Part shown: piece by piece, positions 6,446 to 13,806 of the stretch
How positions within the stretch are numbered: the first letter of the stretch is position 1
Layout: every line of letters starts with the position of its first letter
Source: Candidatus Competibacteraceae bacterium
GTDB lineage: Bacteria > Pseudomonadota > Gammaproteobacteria > Competibacterales > Competibacteraceae
DNA: 13,806 nucleotides
Direction: 5' to 3'
NCBI GenBank assembly: GCA_020445005.1
Contig: JAGRHM010000387.1
Coordinates: 1 to 13,806, forward strand
Notes under the pieces: generated by a model
Database searches by the model: none
What the model saw: the letters and a program-made list of their open reading frames with translations, nothing else
Told to the model about the DNA's origin: nothing
Position numbers and translations under genes: made by a program

Positions 6446-7909
6446 GTGCGATCTCAAACGGCGATTTTCAATAAACTCGTTCGCGACTTCATGCGCGAAC
6501 GTCCGCCGATGGTGTTATCGGGCGCGACCTGCGCCGAAGCAATCCAACAAATGTCTGGCGACCACATTTCCAGCGTACTGGTCACCGACTCAAACGGGCG
6601 CTTGTTGGGCATTCTGACCAAGCAGGATGTGACGCGGCGCATTGCCTTTCGGGTTCCTCCCGAAACGCCCGTTGATCAAATCATGACCCGCCGGGTGCTA
6701 ACAATTCCCGCGGGTGAATACCTCTATCACGCCATTGGTCGGATGCGGCGCTACAACCTGCGTCATTTACCGGTGCTTGACGAACATCGCGCGGTGATCG
6801 GCATTCTCGACATGCATGACGCCCTGTCGGCGGCCTCCGCGCAGATGATGCAACAAATCGACCTGATCACGCACGAAGGAACTCTTGAGGGACTGCGTAA
6901 GGTCAAGACCGCCCAGGTGGAGCTGGCGGCTGAATTGCTGGATGACGGACTGCCCGCTCCCGAGATTCAGGCGCTATTGACCCATATCAACAATGACATC
7001 TACCGCCGGGTCACCGATATGTGCATCGCCAGCCTGGTTAGCGAGGGTTGGGGTCATCCGCCAGTCGAGTTCTCGATCATTGTCATGGGTTCCGGCGGGC
7101 GCGGCGAGAATTTTATCGGCCCCGATCAGGATAACGGCTTCATCATCGACGACTATCCCGACGAAGAGCACAACCGCATCGACAGCTATTTCATGGAGTT
7201 GGCCAGTCGGTTAGTGACTACCCTCGACACCGTCGGTCTACCACTCTGTCGCGGTTATTGCATGGCGATCAATCCCATGTGGCGCAAGACGCTGTCGCAA
7301 TGGTTTCGCCAACTGGATGGCTGGGGGCGCAAGCGCAATCGGATTGCTCTGCAATTATCGGATATCTTTTTCGATTTCCAGCCGGTGTGGGGACACCATC
7401 CGGATCTGGCTCGCCGTTTGCGCAGTCATGTGACTACGGTGTTCCGCGAGGATCGGGCGTTTTTGCGGGCCATGTATGAGGAGACCAGCGACCATAATGT
7501 GGGCCTGGGTTTGTTCGGCGGTTTCGTCACGGAAAAGGAGAATGCTTATTATCGGGGGCAAATCAATCTGAAGCATCACGCACTGTTGCCGCTGGTCGAA
7601 AGCGCACGGTTGTTCAGTCTTCGTGAAGGTATTGAGCAGACGGGAACCCTGGCGCGCATCGACGCCCTGCACGATCTGGGCATTCTCAATACCACCGAAC
7701 GCGAAGACCTCAGGAGCGCATTCGTTCAGATCACCAATTTGCTGTTGAGCCAACAGATTGCCGATTTCCGGATTGGCCGGAAAATTACTTACTTTATCCA
7801 TCCCGACAGTCTATCGAAGCGGGTCAAGGAACATCTAGCGGACGCCATGAAAGCCATTGACCGGGTGCGCGACCGGGTGCGCACCGAGTTGACCGGCAAC
7901 CTTGGCTGA
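6446..7909 (+). CDS. CBS-pair/DUF294 nucleotidyltransferase-like signalling protein
   Basis: This encodes 487 residues from GTG 6446, with GGAGG (6435-6439) 6 nt upstream and an in-frame TAG at 6440 that prevents a longer form. Two CBS domains (about 14-66 and 75-130; LRHLPVLDEHRAVIGILD is typical) probably bind an adenine nucleotide. A GlnD-like nucleotidyltransferase fold follows (about 150-290) with GSGGRGE at 215-221 and acidic DQD at 227-229, then the DUF294 C-terminal domain (about 325-470). Many relatives of about 620 residues carry an N-terminal cyclic-nucleotide-binding domain; it is absent here. The family's substrate is unknown to me. The protein is cytoplasmic. Its stop lies 34 nt before the exonuclease-fusion gene; from memory this pairing with a DnaQ-like exonuclease recurs in proteobacteria (for example Pseudomonas). 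Confidence 0.92.
   Translation: MRSQTAIFNKLVRDFMRERPPMVLSGATCAEAIQQMSGDHISSVLVTDSNGRLLGILTKQDVTRRIAFRVPPETPVDQIMTRRVLTIPAGEYLYHAIGRMRRYNLRHLPVLDEHRAVIGILDMHDALSAASAQMMQQIDLITHEGTLEGLRKVKTAQVELAAELLDDGLPAPEIQALLTHINNDIYRRVTDMCIASLVSEGWGHPPVEFSIIVMGSGGRGENFIGPDQDNGFIIDDYPDEEHNRIDSYFMELASRLVTTLDTVGLPLCRGYCMAINPMWRKTLSQWFRQLDGWGRKRNRIALQLSDIFFDFQPVWGHHPDLARRLRSHVTTVFREDRAFLRAMYEETSDHNVGLGLFGGFVTEKENAYYRGQINLKHHALLPLVESARLFSLREGIEQTGTLARIDALHDLGILNTTEREDLRSAFVQITNLLLSQQIADFRIGRKITYFIHPDSLSKRVKEHLADAMKAIDRVRDRVRTELTGNLG
7859..7882 (+). repeat. 12-bp perfect tandem duplication inside the DUF294 gene
   Basis: gaccgggtgcgc occurs twice in a row and in frame, encoding Asp-Arg-Val-Arg twice near the C-terminus. 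It probably arose by slippage and extends a charged helix. Confidence 0.6.
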
Positions 7910-7943
7910 TTTCGATAGAAATTGCGCTTTTTGGGAAAAGAAA

Positions 7944-10076
7944 ATGAAATCAAGATTGGCTTTTGCCCTAGTGTTTGTCGCCATCGCCACGCTGGCGTTA
8001 GCGGCGGTAGTAGGGTCGCTTGGGCTGGCGCTGGCGGAAATGGCCCGGCGCGGCGAACTGGCGCATCCAGCGACCTTCGATCCCTGGGGCTATGTCATGC
8101 ACTATGGAGCGGTCTCCGGGTTCTTCCTGATCGCGGCGGTCGCCGCTGCCTGGCTGTTTTTTGACCAGGGCTTCGCCGCGCCGTTGACCAGCCTGACGCG
8201 CAGTTTGCTGAATACTCTGCGCACCAACCCCGATCATGAAATCCAGTATGCCGGACCGAATCAACTGGATCCGCTGTTCCAGGCGGTTAACGAGTTGACT
8301 CGGCGCCTGGCCGCGCATCATCGTGAGTTGGTGCAGGCCATGACTGCCGCCACCGCCCGGGTCGAGGAGCAGAAAAACCGCCTGGAAGCCATTCTACGGG
8401 ATTTGCAGGAAGGGGTCGTGGTCTGCAATCTCAACAATCAGGTGCTGCTTTATAATCAGTTAGCCTTGAAAATCCTGCATGTCACGGGTGAACTGGGTTT
8501 GGGGCGGTCGCTGTTCACCGTGGTCAGTCGCGAACCGATTTCCAACGCCTTTCGCCGCCTGCGCCTGCGCGTGGCCGAGGGCCGGCACCACGATCACCCA
8601 CTGGGCATCACGACCCGCCTGGTATGCGCGACCACCGATGGCCTGTACACCCTGCATGCCCAGATGACTCTGATCCTGGGCGCGGAGGACTTACCCACCG
8701 GCTATGTCGTGACCTTTAATGACATCACCGAAGAATTGGCGGCGCTGGGTAAACGCGACCGTCTGTTGCGCGAAGCGACTGAGGGACTGCGGGCGCCGGT
8801 CGCCAATCTGCGCGCGGCGGCGGAGATGCAAGCCGCTAATCCCGATATGGATATCGCCGCGCACCGCACTTTCGATGAGGTGGTTTTCAAGGAAAGCGCC
8901 GCGCTCAGCGAGACGGTGAATCGATTGTGCCGGGAATACCGCGATGTGATCATCGGCTATTGGCCCATGACCGATGATTTATCTGCCACATTGCTGGAAA
9001 TGGTGGCGCAGCGCTTGAGGGAAACCTCGGATATCTCGGTAACTGTGGTTCACCTGCCGCAATGGCTGCATGGCGATAGCCACTCCATTATTTCGCTGAA
9101 TGAATATCTGATTCGCTGCATCAGCGCCTATAGCGGCGTCAAAGCGTTCGATATCGGCGCTGAAACCGGGCCACGCCAGATTTATATCGACATCACCTGG
9201 CGAGGTGAACCGCTGCCGGCGGGTTTTCTTGACAACGGGTTGGACACGGTGCTGCCGGGCGCTCCGGGTGGATTGACCGTGCGCGATGTGCTGGAACACC
9301 ACCAGAGCGAGCTCTGGAGCGACCGCTGTGGGGACGGATTAGCCCGGGTGCGGGTGCCAATGCCGGCGGCGCGCGGCGTGCATACCGCCAGCGAATTGCC
9401 GCCACGCCCCGAGTTTTATGATTTCAGCCTGTTGCAAGAACAGCCGGCGCCCGGCGGCGATCTTGCCGAGCGCGCCCTCAAGACGCTGGAATATGTGGTG
9501 TTTGATCTGGAAACCACGGGCCTTAAACCATCCGAGGGCGATGAGATCGTCTCCATCGCCGGAGTGCGCATTGTTAATGGCCGCATTCTAACCGGCGAAA
9601 CCTTCGACCGACAGGTGAATCCCGGTCGCCCTATTCCCAAGGCGTCGACCCGCTTTCACGGCATAACCGACGAGATGGTGCAAGGCAAGCCGCCCGCGCA
9701 TCTGGTGCTGCCGCAGTTTCGCCAGTTCGTCGGCGATGCGGTGCTGGTTGCCCATAACGCGGCGTTTGACCTGAAGTTCCTGAAACTGAAGGAGGCGGAA
9801 AGCGGAGTGGTTTTCAATCAGCCGGTGCTGGATACGCTGCTGTTATCCGTATTCCTTGATGATCAGAGTATCGCGCACAATCTGGACGCCATTGCCGAAC
9901 GCTTTGGCGTACAAGTATCAGCCCGGCACACGGCTTTAGGCGATGCTCTGGTAACTGCGGGAATCTTTGTCCACATGCTGGCGTTACTGGAAGACCTGGA
10001 TGTGACCACCCTCGGTCAGGCCATCGCGGCATCCTCAACCATTGTCAAGGTGCGGGCACAGCAAAAGCAGTTTTAA
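7944..10076 (+). CDS. Membrane sensor-like (degenerate kinase) protein fused to DnaQ-type 3'-5' exonuclease
   Basis: This encodes 710 residues from ATG 7944, chosen over TTG 7902 because it begins MKSR directly before a membrane helix; the SD is weak (GGGAAAAG). Helices lie at about 5-31 and 55-73 with a small periplasmic loop, followed by a HAMP-like stretch and coiled coil (about 74-150) and a PAS-like domain (about 145-270). Next is a histidine-kinase-like helix pair in which the H-box reads TEGLRAP: Glu280 replaces the phosphorylated His. The region 340-475 resembles an eroded ATPase domain without recognisable N or G boxes. The last 195 residues are an intact DEDDh exonuclease with Asp521, Glu523 (FDLETTG), Asp609 (HNAAFD), His662 and Asp667 (RHTALGD). 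The enzyme should degrade nucleic acid from 3' ends at the cytoplasmic face of the membrane, perhaps gated by the sensor part (inference). It is not the polymerase III epsilon subunit. Confidence 0.92.
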   Translation: MKSRLAFALVFVAIATLALAAVVGSLGLALAEMARRGELAHPATFDPWGYVMHYGAVSGFFLIAAVAAAWLFFDQGFAAPLTSLTRSLLNTLRTNPDHEIQYAGPNQLDPLFQAVNELTRRLAAHHRELVQAMTAATARVEEQKNRLEAILRDLQEGVVVCNLNNQVLLYNQLALKILHVTGELGLGRSLFTVVSREPISNAFRRLRLRVAEGRHHDHPLGITTRLVCATTDGLYTLHAQMTLILGAEDLPTGYVVTFNDITEELAALGKRDRLLREATEGLRAPVANLRAAAEMQAANPDMDIAAHRTFDEVVFKESAALSETVNRLCREYRDVIIGYWPMTDDLSATLLEMVAQRLRETSDISVTVVHLPQWLHGDSHSIISLNEYLIRCISAYSGVKAFDIGAETGPRQIYIDITWRGEPLPAGFLDNGLDTVLPGAPGGLTVRDVLEHHQSELWSDRCGDGLARVRVPMPAARGVHTASELPPRPEFYDFSLLQEQPAPGGDLAERALKTLEYVVFDLETTGLKPSEGDEIVSIAGVRIVNGRILTGETFDRQVNPGRPIPKASTRFHGITDEMVQGKPPAHLVLPQFRQFVGDAVLVAHNAAFDLKFLKLKEAESGVVFNQPVLDTLLLSVFLDDQSIAHNLDAIAERFGVQVSARHTALGDALVTAGIFVHMLALLEDLDVTTLGQAIAASSTIVKVRAQQKQF

Positions 10077-10139
10077 ATTCGCTTGAAAGCAGGTTCCTAC
10101 CCTACGTATCGGTATTTGGCATAACTTGAGGACGACCTG

Positions 10140-11354
10140 ATGGCGTCGCCTGATTCAAGGCTCTGGTCCGATGGCTGGAGCCGTCTGCGCGAGGCGCTGC
10201 TTAATCCGCGCATCGATCCGGAAAAACTGGAGAAGGCGTTGCGCGCGGCGCGGGCGCGGCAACCGTTGCCGGTGGTCTGGCTGCTCGGCAAGGCGCAGGC
10301 CGGCAAGACTTCGATCATCCACGCCCTAACCGGTAGCCCGACCGCCGAAATTGGCGACGGTTTCCAACCCTGCACCCGCACCGCCCGGTTTTACGACTTC
10401 CCCGCCGAGGTCCCGGTCGTCCGCTTTCTCGACACCCGGGGTTTGGGCGAGGTGGCCTACGATCCCGCTGAAGACATTCGCTATTGTGAATCGCAAGCGC
10501 ACTTGGCGCTGGGGGTCATGAAAGTCGCCGATATTCGTCAGGATGCGGTTTTCGCCGTGCTGCGCCAGGTCCGCCGGCGTCACCCAGAATGGCCGGTGCT
10601 GATCGCGCAAACCGGGTTGCATGAATTCTATCCGCCGGATGCCGACCACCTGCTGCCCTATCCCTACGACCAACAACCGTGGTCGTCGCGCATTCCCCAC
10701 GAGCTGCTGCGCGCCTTGCAGGCGCAACGGGAGCGCCTGGGAACCCTGCCGGGGTCAGCGCCGATTTACTGGGTCGCTATTGATCTAACCCTGCCCGAAG
10801 ATGGTTGGACGCCGGTTGACTATGGACTGGAGGCGCTGTGGGCCGCGATCGGTGATGTGTCCGCGCTAGGCTTGCAAGCGCGCCTGCGTGGCGATCCCGG
10901 CGTGCGCGAGGTCCATGCGCGCGCGGCCTATCCATATATCGTCGGTCATGCGCTGGCCGCCGCCGGCATCGGGGCGTTGCCGGTCATCGATCTGGTGGGA
11001 GCACCCGCAATCCAAGCCAAGCTGCTACATGGTTTGGCAACCTTGCATGGACAGCATTGGGACCGGCGCATGGCTTCCGAATTTCTCGGCCTGCTCGGCG
11101 TGGGCATGGGCGCCGGTTATGTCACTCGATTGCTGGGTCGGGCAGTGGTTAAACTTGTCCCGGGTTGGGGGCAAACAGTGGGGGCGGTGTGGGGAGCAAC
11201 CGCCAGTGGCACGACCACCTACGCGCTCGGTCAGGCTGCCAACGCTTATTTCATGCGGCGCCAAAGCGACACCCCGGTGGATGCCGTAGCGATCCGCCGT
11301 ATTTATGCCGAGGCGCTGGTGAATGGGGCGAATGTTTTGGAAGGAAAGCATTGA
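10140..11354 (+). CDS. P-loop GTPase with DUF697 C-terminal domain
   Basis: This encodes 404 residues from ATG 10140 with GAGGA at 7-nt spacing. The N-terminal Era/YcjX-like GTPase domain has a P-loop GKAQAGKT at 50-57, a candidate switch Thr at 79-81 (PCTRT) and DTRG at 98-101. The usual NKxD guanine-specificity motif is not recognisable; the matching strand reads LIAQTGLHE (154-162), so base specificity is uncertain. From about 262 to 372 there is a DUF697-like region: hydrophobic and Gly/Ala-rich, with PVIDLVGAPAIQ, KLVPGWGQ and TTTYALGQAANAYF. It probably forms membrane-associated helices. Family members are thought to act at the inner membrane, but their substrate is unknown. The gene starts 63 nt after the exonuclease fusion and ends 56 nt before tsaB, so it may share transcription with either. 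Confidence 0.88.
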   Translation: MASPDSRLWSDGWSRLREALLNPRIDPEKLEKALRAARARQPLPVVWLLGKAQAGKTSIIHALTGSPTAEIGDGFQPCTRTARFYDFPAEVPVVRFLDTRGLGEVAYDPAEDIRYCESQAHLALGVMKVADIRQDAVFAVLRQVRRRHPEWPVLIAQTGLHEFYPPDADHLLPYPYDQQPWSSRIPHELLRALQAQRERLGTLPGSAPIYWVAIDLTLPEDGWTPVDYGLEALWAAIGDVSALGLQARLRGDPGVREVHARAAYPYIVGHALAAAGIGALPVIDLVGAPAIQAKLLHGLATLHGQHWDRRMASEFLGLLGVGMGAGYVTRLLGRAVVKLVPGWGQTVGAVWGATASGTTTYALGQAANAYFMRRQSDTPVDAVAIRRIYAEALVNGANVLEGKH

Positions 11355-11410
11355 ATACTGGATTGCTGGATTAATCACCACGGCCTGAAGCCGCACTTGG
11401 GGGTATCGTT

Positions 11411-12091
11411 GTGAAACTGCTGGCGCTGGAAACTGCAACCGAAGCCTGTTCCGCAGCTGTATGGGTGGATGGCGCAGTGTTTGAGCGGTATGAACTGGCG
11501 CCGCGCCGCCATGCGGCGCTGATTCTGCCGATGATCGAGGCGGTGCTGGCGGAGACCGGGATAAAAATCAATCAATTGGACGCCCTGGCGGTCGGACGCG
11601 GACCCGGTGCTTTCACCGGAGTTCGTATTGCGCTAGGTATTATCCAGGGTATTGCCTTTGCCAGCGATCTGCCGGTCGCGCCCGTATCCACCTTGGCGGC
11701 GCTGGCCTTTGGCGTAGCCCGGGAAACCGGTCAGATGCGGGTGGCCGCCGCGCTGGATGCCCGCATGGGAGAGGTGTACTGGGGAACCTGGATAATCGAC
11801 GGGGAAATCGGAGAACTACTGGGTCTGGAACGGGTTTGCGCGCCTGCCCAAGCCACTGCCCCGCCCGGCGAATGGTTTGGAGCCGGAACCGGTTGGGCCG
11901 CCTATTCCCAAATCCTGTCACAACGCCTGACTGTAAGCGGCTGGCAGGGCGACTGTTATCCACATGCGGGGGATGTGGTTCGTTTGGCCGCTGCTCCCGG
12001 CGGGCGCAGCGAATGGTTAACCGCCGAGCAGGTGCTGCCGGTCTATTTGCGTAATCAGGTCGTGGGTCAACTGTCAACGGCGTCCACCTAA
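11411..12091 (+). CDS. tsaB: tRNA threonylcarbamoyladenosine biosynthesis protein TsaB
   Basis: This encodes 226 residues from GTG 11411, with a G-rich SD (TGGGGGT) upstream. The opening MKLLALETATEACSAAVW and the segment GRGPGAFTGVRIALG (about 63-77), followed by PVSTLAALA, are diagnostic of TsaB (YeaZ). Length is near the usual 230. TsaB is an inactive paralogue of TsaD. With TsaD and TsaE it transfers the threonylcarbamoyl group made by TsaC to A37 of ANN-decoding tRNAs in the cytoplasm. It is usually essential, and no partner genes are in the window. Nothing unusual is seen. It ends 99 nt before the Rsd-like gene. Confidence 0.95.
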   Translation: MKLLALETATEACSAAVWVDGAVFERYELAPRRHAALILPMIEAVLAETGIKINQLDALAVGRGPGAFTGVRIALGIIQGIAFASDLPVAPVSTLAALAFGVARETGQMRVAAALDARMGEVYWGTWIIDGEIGELLGLERVCAPAQATAPPGEWFGAGTGWAAYSQILSQRLTVSGWQGDCYPHAGDVVRLAAAPGGRSEWLTAEQVLPVYLRNQVVGQLSTAST

Positions 12092-12177
12092 TGCGCATTG
12101 CGAATATTTGGCATTGGATCGTCATTCGCGGTAAGCTCCCCCTGCTGTAGCTAAAAAGACAAAAAGCTTGACTGCCT

Positions 12178-12193
12178 GGAGGATATGCCCATG
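12178..12193 (+). promoter_or_regulatory. Ribosome-binding site that selects the second ATG of the Rsd-like gene
   Basis: GGAGG (12178-12182) is only 2 nt from the first ATG (12185) but 8 nt from the second, in-frame ATG (12191). Normal spacing favours the second start. Confidence 0.7.
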
Positions 12194-12664
12194 AGTACTG
12201 CGATAATTACCGATCCTGTCCACAGCAAGGCGCTGCCCGACCTGGTGGCCAAATTACTGACTGCGCGCCAGGAAAGTCTGGTGCTCTACCATAAACTGGC
12301 TGCGATGAAACCCTTCACGCTGGCCGATCCAGCCCGGCATCGATTGCGAAGATTTCAACAGGCGCTGATGGATTATCTGGCGCTGGGACCGTTCGAGGTC
12401 TATCAGGCCCTAGAAGAGCAACCCGCCGATTCGCCTTATCATCAGGCGCGCGAACTGGCCCGGCAGCTTTATACCCGCATCGCCTGCACAACCCAGGTCG
12501 CTCTGGCCTTCCACGATCGCTATGATGGCGATTTATCCGAGCCAGCGCTGGCGCAACTGGATCAGGCGCTTTCGCAACTGGGCGAATCCCTGGCGACCCG
12601 TATCGAACTGGAAGACCGGATTCTGGCCGCCGTTAACAAAACCCAAACCCGGATAGCGGCTTAA
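12191..12664 (+). CDS. rsd: Rsd/AlgQ-family anti-sigma-70 regulator
   Basis: This encodes 157 residues from ATG 12191 (see the ribosome-binding site). Matches to the family run along the whole length: ARQESLVLYHKL (25-36), FQQALMDYLALGPFEVYQAL (55-74, compare the DYLSAGHF of E. coli Rsd), TTQVALAFHDRYD (100-112) and LSQLGESLATRIELEDRIL (127-145). Length equals that of E. coli Rsd (158). Rsd binds region 4 of the primary sigma factor in stationary phase and also stimulates SpoT hydrolase in E. coli. AlgQ in Pseudomonas additionally affects alginate and siderophore genes. It appears to be a single gene, convergent with the radical SAM gene, with 18 nt between the ends and no terminator visible. 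Whether it is functionally Rsd or AlgQ cannot be told. Confidence 0.88.
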   Translation: MSTAIITDPVHSKALPDLVAKLLTARQESLVLYHKLAAMKPFTLADPARHRLRRFQQALMDYLALGPFEVYQALEEQPADSPYHQARELARQLYTRIACTTQVALAFHDRYDGDLSEPALAQLDQALSQLGESLATRIELEDRILAAVNKTQTRIAA

Positions 12665-12682
12665 CTTCCTATTAAATTTCAA

Positions 12683-13564
12683 TTAGTAACCCCTGAGCCA
12701 CGCCGGGCGCAATGACGTCCGGCCGGTCAGCGCCCCAGCCAGTTGGGCGAGTAATCGCTCACGGTCCCTGGGTAGTTCGCCAGCCAGCGCCAAGGCATTG
12801 GAGGCATGGTTGGAACGAAACACTAGCGGCGTAGGCGGATTTAACCGCTCAATCAGCCGCACCTGTTCCGCCAGCAACGCCTGGTCATCCTGCTCCTGGA
12901 ACGGTTCGCGGAACTTGCGATGAAATTCATCATGAATCATCGGGTCCAGCATGAGCTGTAAGGTTGAGAGATAATCCAGCTCCACCCGGTTGACCAATTC
13001 AGCGGTGGCGTCGATGTGCTCCCGCCAGTAGATTTGTCCGCCGACGCCGAGAATCACCGTCGCCGAGAGCGTCAATCCCGCCTGTTTGGCTTTGGTCAAA
13101 CCAGTGGCCATCGCTTCCGGCGTTGCGCCCTTGGTAATGCGTTTCAGTAGATCCGCCGAGCCAGTTTCAATGCCGTAATACAACAGTTTCAGGCCGTTCT
13201 CGCGCAGCACCGTCAGTTCTTCCACCGACTTCTTCAACAGATTGGCCGGCAGCGCGTAGCTGGATACGCGCTCCAGGCGGGGAAAGGCGGCGCGCAGCGA
13301 TTCCAGCAGCATCAATAGATGATCGGTCGGCGCGGCCAGGGCATCGCCATCGGCCAGGAACACTCGTCGGATTCCCGGATCAACTTGCGCGATAGCCTGG
13401 ATTTTGGCCTGAACTAGCTCCAGCGGTCGGACCGCAAAGGACTTGGTGCGGTACATGGAACAGAAACTGCAATGGTTGAAACTGCATCCCAGGGTCGCTT
13501 GCAGAATGAAACTGCTTGCCTCCGAGGGTGGCCGCCAAAGCGGCATGTCGTAATGGATCAGCAT
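12683..13564 (-). CDS. Radical SAM protein with CX4CX2C cluster motif
   Basis: This encodes 293 residues from ATG 13564; the SD is poor. The iron-sulfur motif is GCSFNHCSFC with Cys27, Cys32 and Cys35, i.e. CX4CX2C rather than the common CX3CX2C. The aromatic residue before the last Cys (Phe34) is typical. Further family features are FLADGDAL (about 69-76), LYYGIETGSADLLKRITKG (129-147) and ATVILGVGG (168-176), which form the SAM-binding half-barrel. The protein is cytoplasmic and should cleave SAM to a 5'-deoxyadenosyl radical. I recall related proteins annotated only as radical SAM; no substrate can be assigned. It lies 15 nt downstream of folD on the same strand and is likely co-transcribed with it, which might hint at one-carbon metabolism but is weak evidence. 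Confidence 0.9.
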   Translation of the reverse strand: MLIHYDMPLWRPPSEASSFILQATLGCSFNHCSFCSMYRTKSFAVRPLELVQAKIQAIAQVDPGIRRVFLADGDALAAPTDHLLMLLESLRAAFPRLERVSSYALPANLLKKSVEELTVLRENGLKLLYYGIETGSADLLKRITKGATPEAMATGLTKAKQAGLTLSATVILGVGGQIYWREHIDATAELVNRVELDYLSTLQLMLDPMIHDEFHRKFREPFQEQDDQALLAEQVRLIERLNPPTPLVFRSNHASNALALAGELPRDRERLLAQLAGALTGRTSLRPAWLRGY

Positions 13565-13579
13565 CGTGAATTTCTCAGG

Positions 13580-13806
13580 TTAATCCGCCGTGGGCAGGAC
13601 CTCGGGAACGGCAATATCGTGCTGCCGACAAGCGGCGGTCAACGTATTCAGCAGCAGACAGGCAATCGTCATCGGCCCCACCCCGCCCGGCACCGGGGTA
13701 ATCGCGCTGACGACTTCAACCGCCGAGGCGAAATCCACATCACCCGCTAACCGACCTTTGCCATCGGAGGTAGGAACGCGATTGATGCCGACATCGATCA
13801 CCGTCG
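13580..13806 (-). CDS. folD: Bifunctional methylene-THF dehydrogenase/methenyl-THF cyclohydrolase FolD, 3' part
   Basis: The frame enters from the right edge and ends at TAA 13582-13580. The 75 visible residues include [13 protein letters not shown] and [20 protein letters not shown], the C-terminal FolD signature that lines the NADP and folate sites. FolD interconverts 5,10-methylene-THF and 10-formyl-THF in the cytoplasm, supplying one-carbon units for purines and formyl-methionine. About 210 N-terminal residues, including the catalytic Lys, lie outside the window. The radical SAM gene follows after 15 nt. Confidence 0.95.
   Translation of the reverse strand, partial: TVIDVGINRVPTSDGKGRLAGDVDFASAVEVVSAITPVPGGVGPMTIACLLLNTLTAACRQHDIAVPEVLPTAD

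Noticed and set aside
6300..6617. 105-residue plus-strand frame in the intergenic region, possible remnant of a cNMP-binding domain
   Set aside because: The translation has no cNMP-binding motif, no SD, and most of it overlaps the DUF294 gene in another frame.
7944..10076. Annotating the exonuclease fusion as DNA polymerase III epsilon (dnaQ) or as an active histidine kinase
   Set aside because: Membrane and PAS-like N-terminal parts are foreign to DnaQ, and the kinase lacks the His and ATP-binding boxes.
10083..10112. Possible promoter TTGAAA-N18-TATCGG before the GTPase gene
   Set aside because: Good -35 but only 3/6 at -10 with a non-ideal spacer.

Overview
The window looks like chromosomal DNA from a GC-rich gammaproteobacterium. 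The basis is a high-GC coding style with many GTG/TTG starts, a convincing Rsd/AlgQ-family anti-sigma-70 gene (a family known mainly from gammaproteobacteria), and an ordinary bacterial TsaB and FolD. A sludge-type organism such as Competibacteraceae would fit the mix of CHASE2 cyclase, FecR and OmpA-like genes, but that is only an inference. No rRNA, tRNA, CRISPR array, insertion sequence or prophage is visible.

Layout. (1) 1-251: the C-terminal end of a gene made of PAPAEA hexapeptide repeats, written as an 18-bp tandem repeat. (2) 317-895: a five-helix membrane protein, possibly Yip1-like. (3) 1009-5044, plus strand: a second-messenger cluster. It holds a decayed receiver/HD-GYP (cyclic-di-GMP phosphodiesterase type) gene, then an HD protein carrying a near-perfect class I cyclic-nucleotide phosphodiesterase signature, then a CHASE2-class III nucleotide cyclase. 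The three touch or overlap. (4) 5057-6138, minus strand, convergent with the cyclase: a FecR-domain periplasmic protein followed by an OmpA-like peptidoglycan-binding lipoprotein, two genes with a 2-nt gap. (5) 6139-6445: a 307-bp divergent intergenic region with a palindromic -10-like site and a small hairpin. (6) 6446-10076, plus strand: a CBS-pair/DUF294 nucleotidyltransferase-like protein, then a membrane protein in which a degenerate sensor-kinase module is fused to an intact DEDDh exonuclease. (7) 10140-12664, plus strand: a DUF697-type GTPase, tsaB and an Rsd/AlgQ-like regulator. (8) 12683-13806, minus strand: a radical SAM protein with a CX4CX2C cluster motif, preceded by the 3' part of folD, which runs off the window.

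How the parts may work together. Regions 3 and 4 read as an envelope-linked cyclic-nucleotide module. The CHASE2 domain would sense from the periplasm, the cyclase would make the nucleotide, the HD/PDE-like protein would break it down, and the FecR and OmpA-like proteins would sit in the periplasm and on the peptidoglycan. The two residues that normally fix ATP or GTP preference in class III cyclases are both arginine here, so the product cannot be predicted. The HD-GYP member is broken by three frame changes and has lost roughly 150 residues. The DUF294 protein lacks the N-terminal cyclic-nucleotide-binding domain often found in its family. All functional links are inference from family knowledge and gene order.
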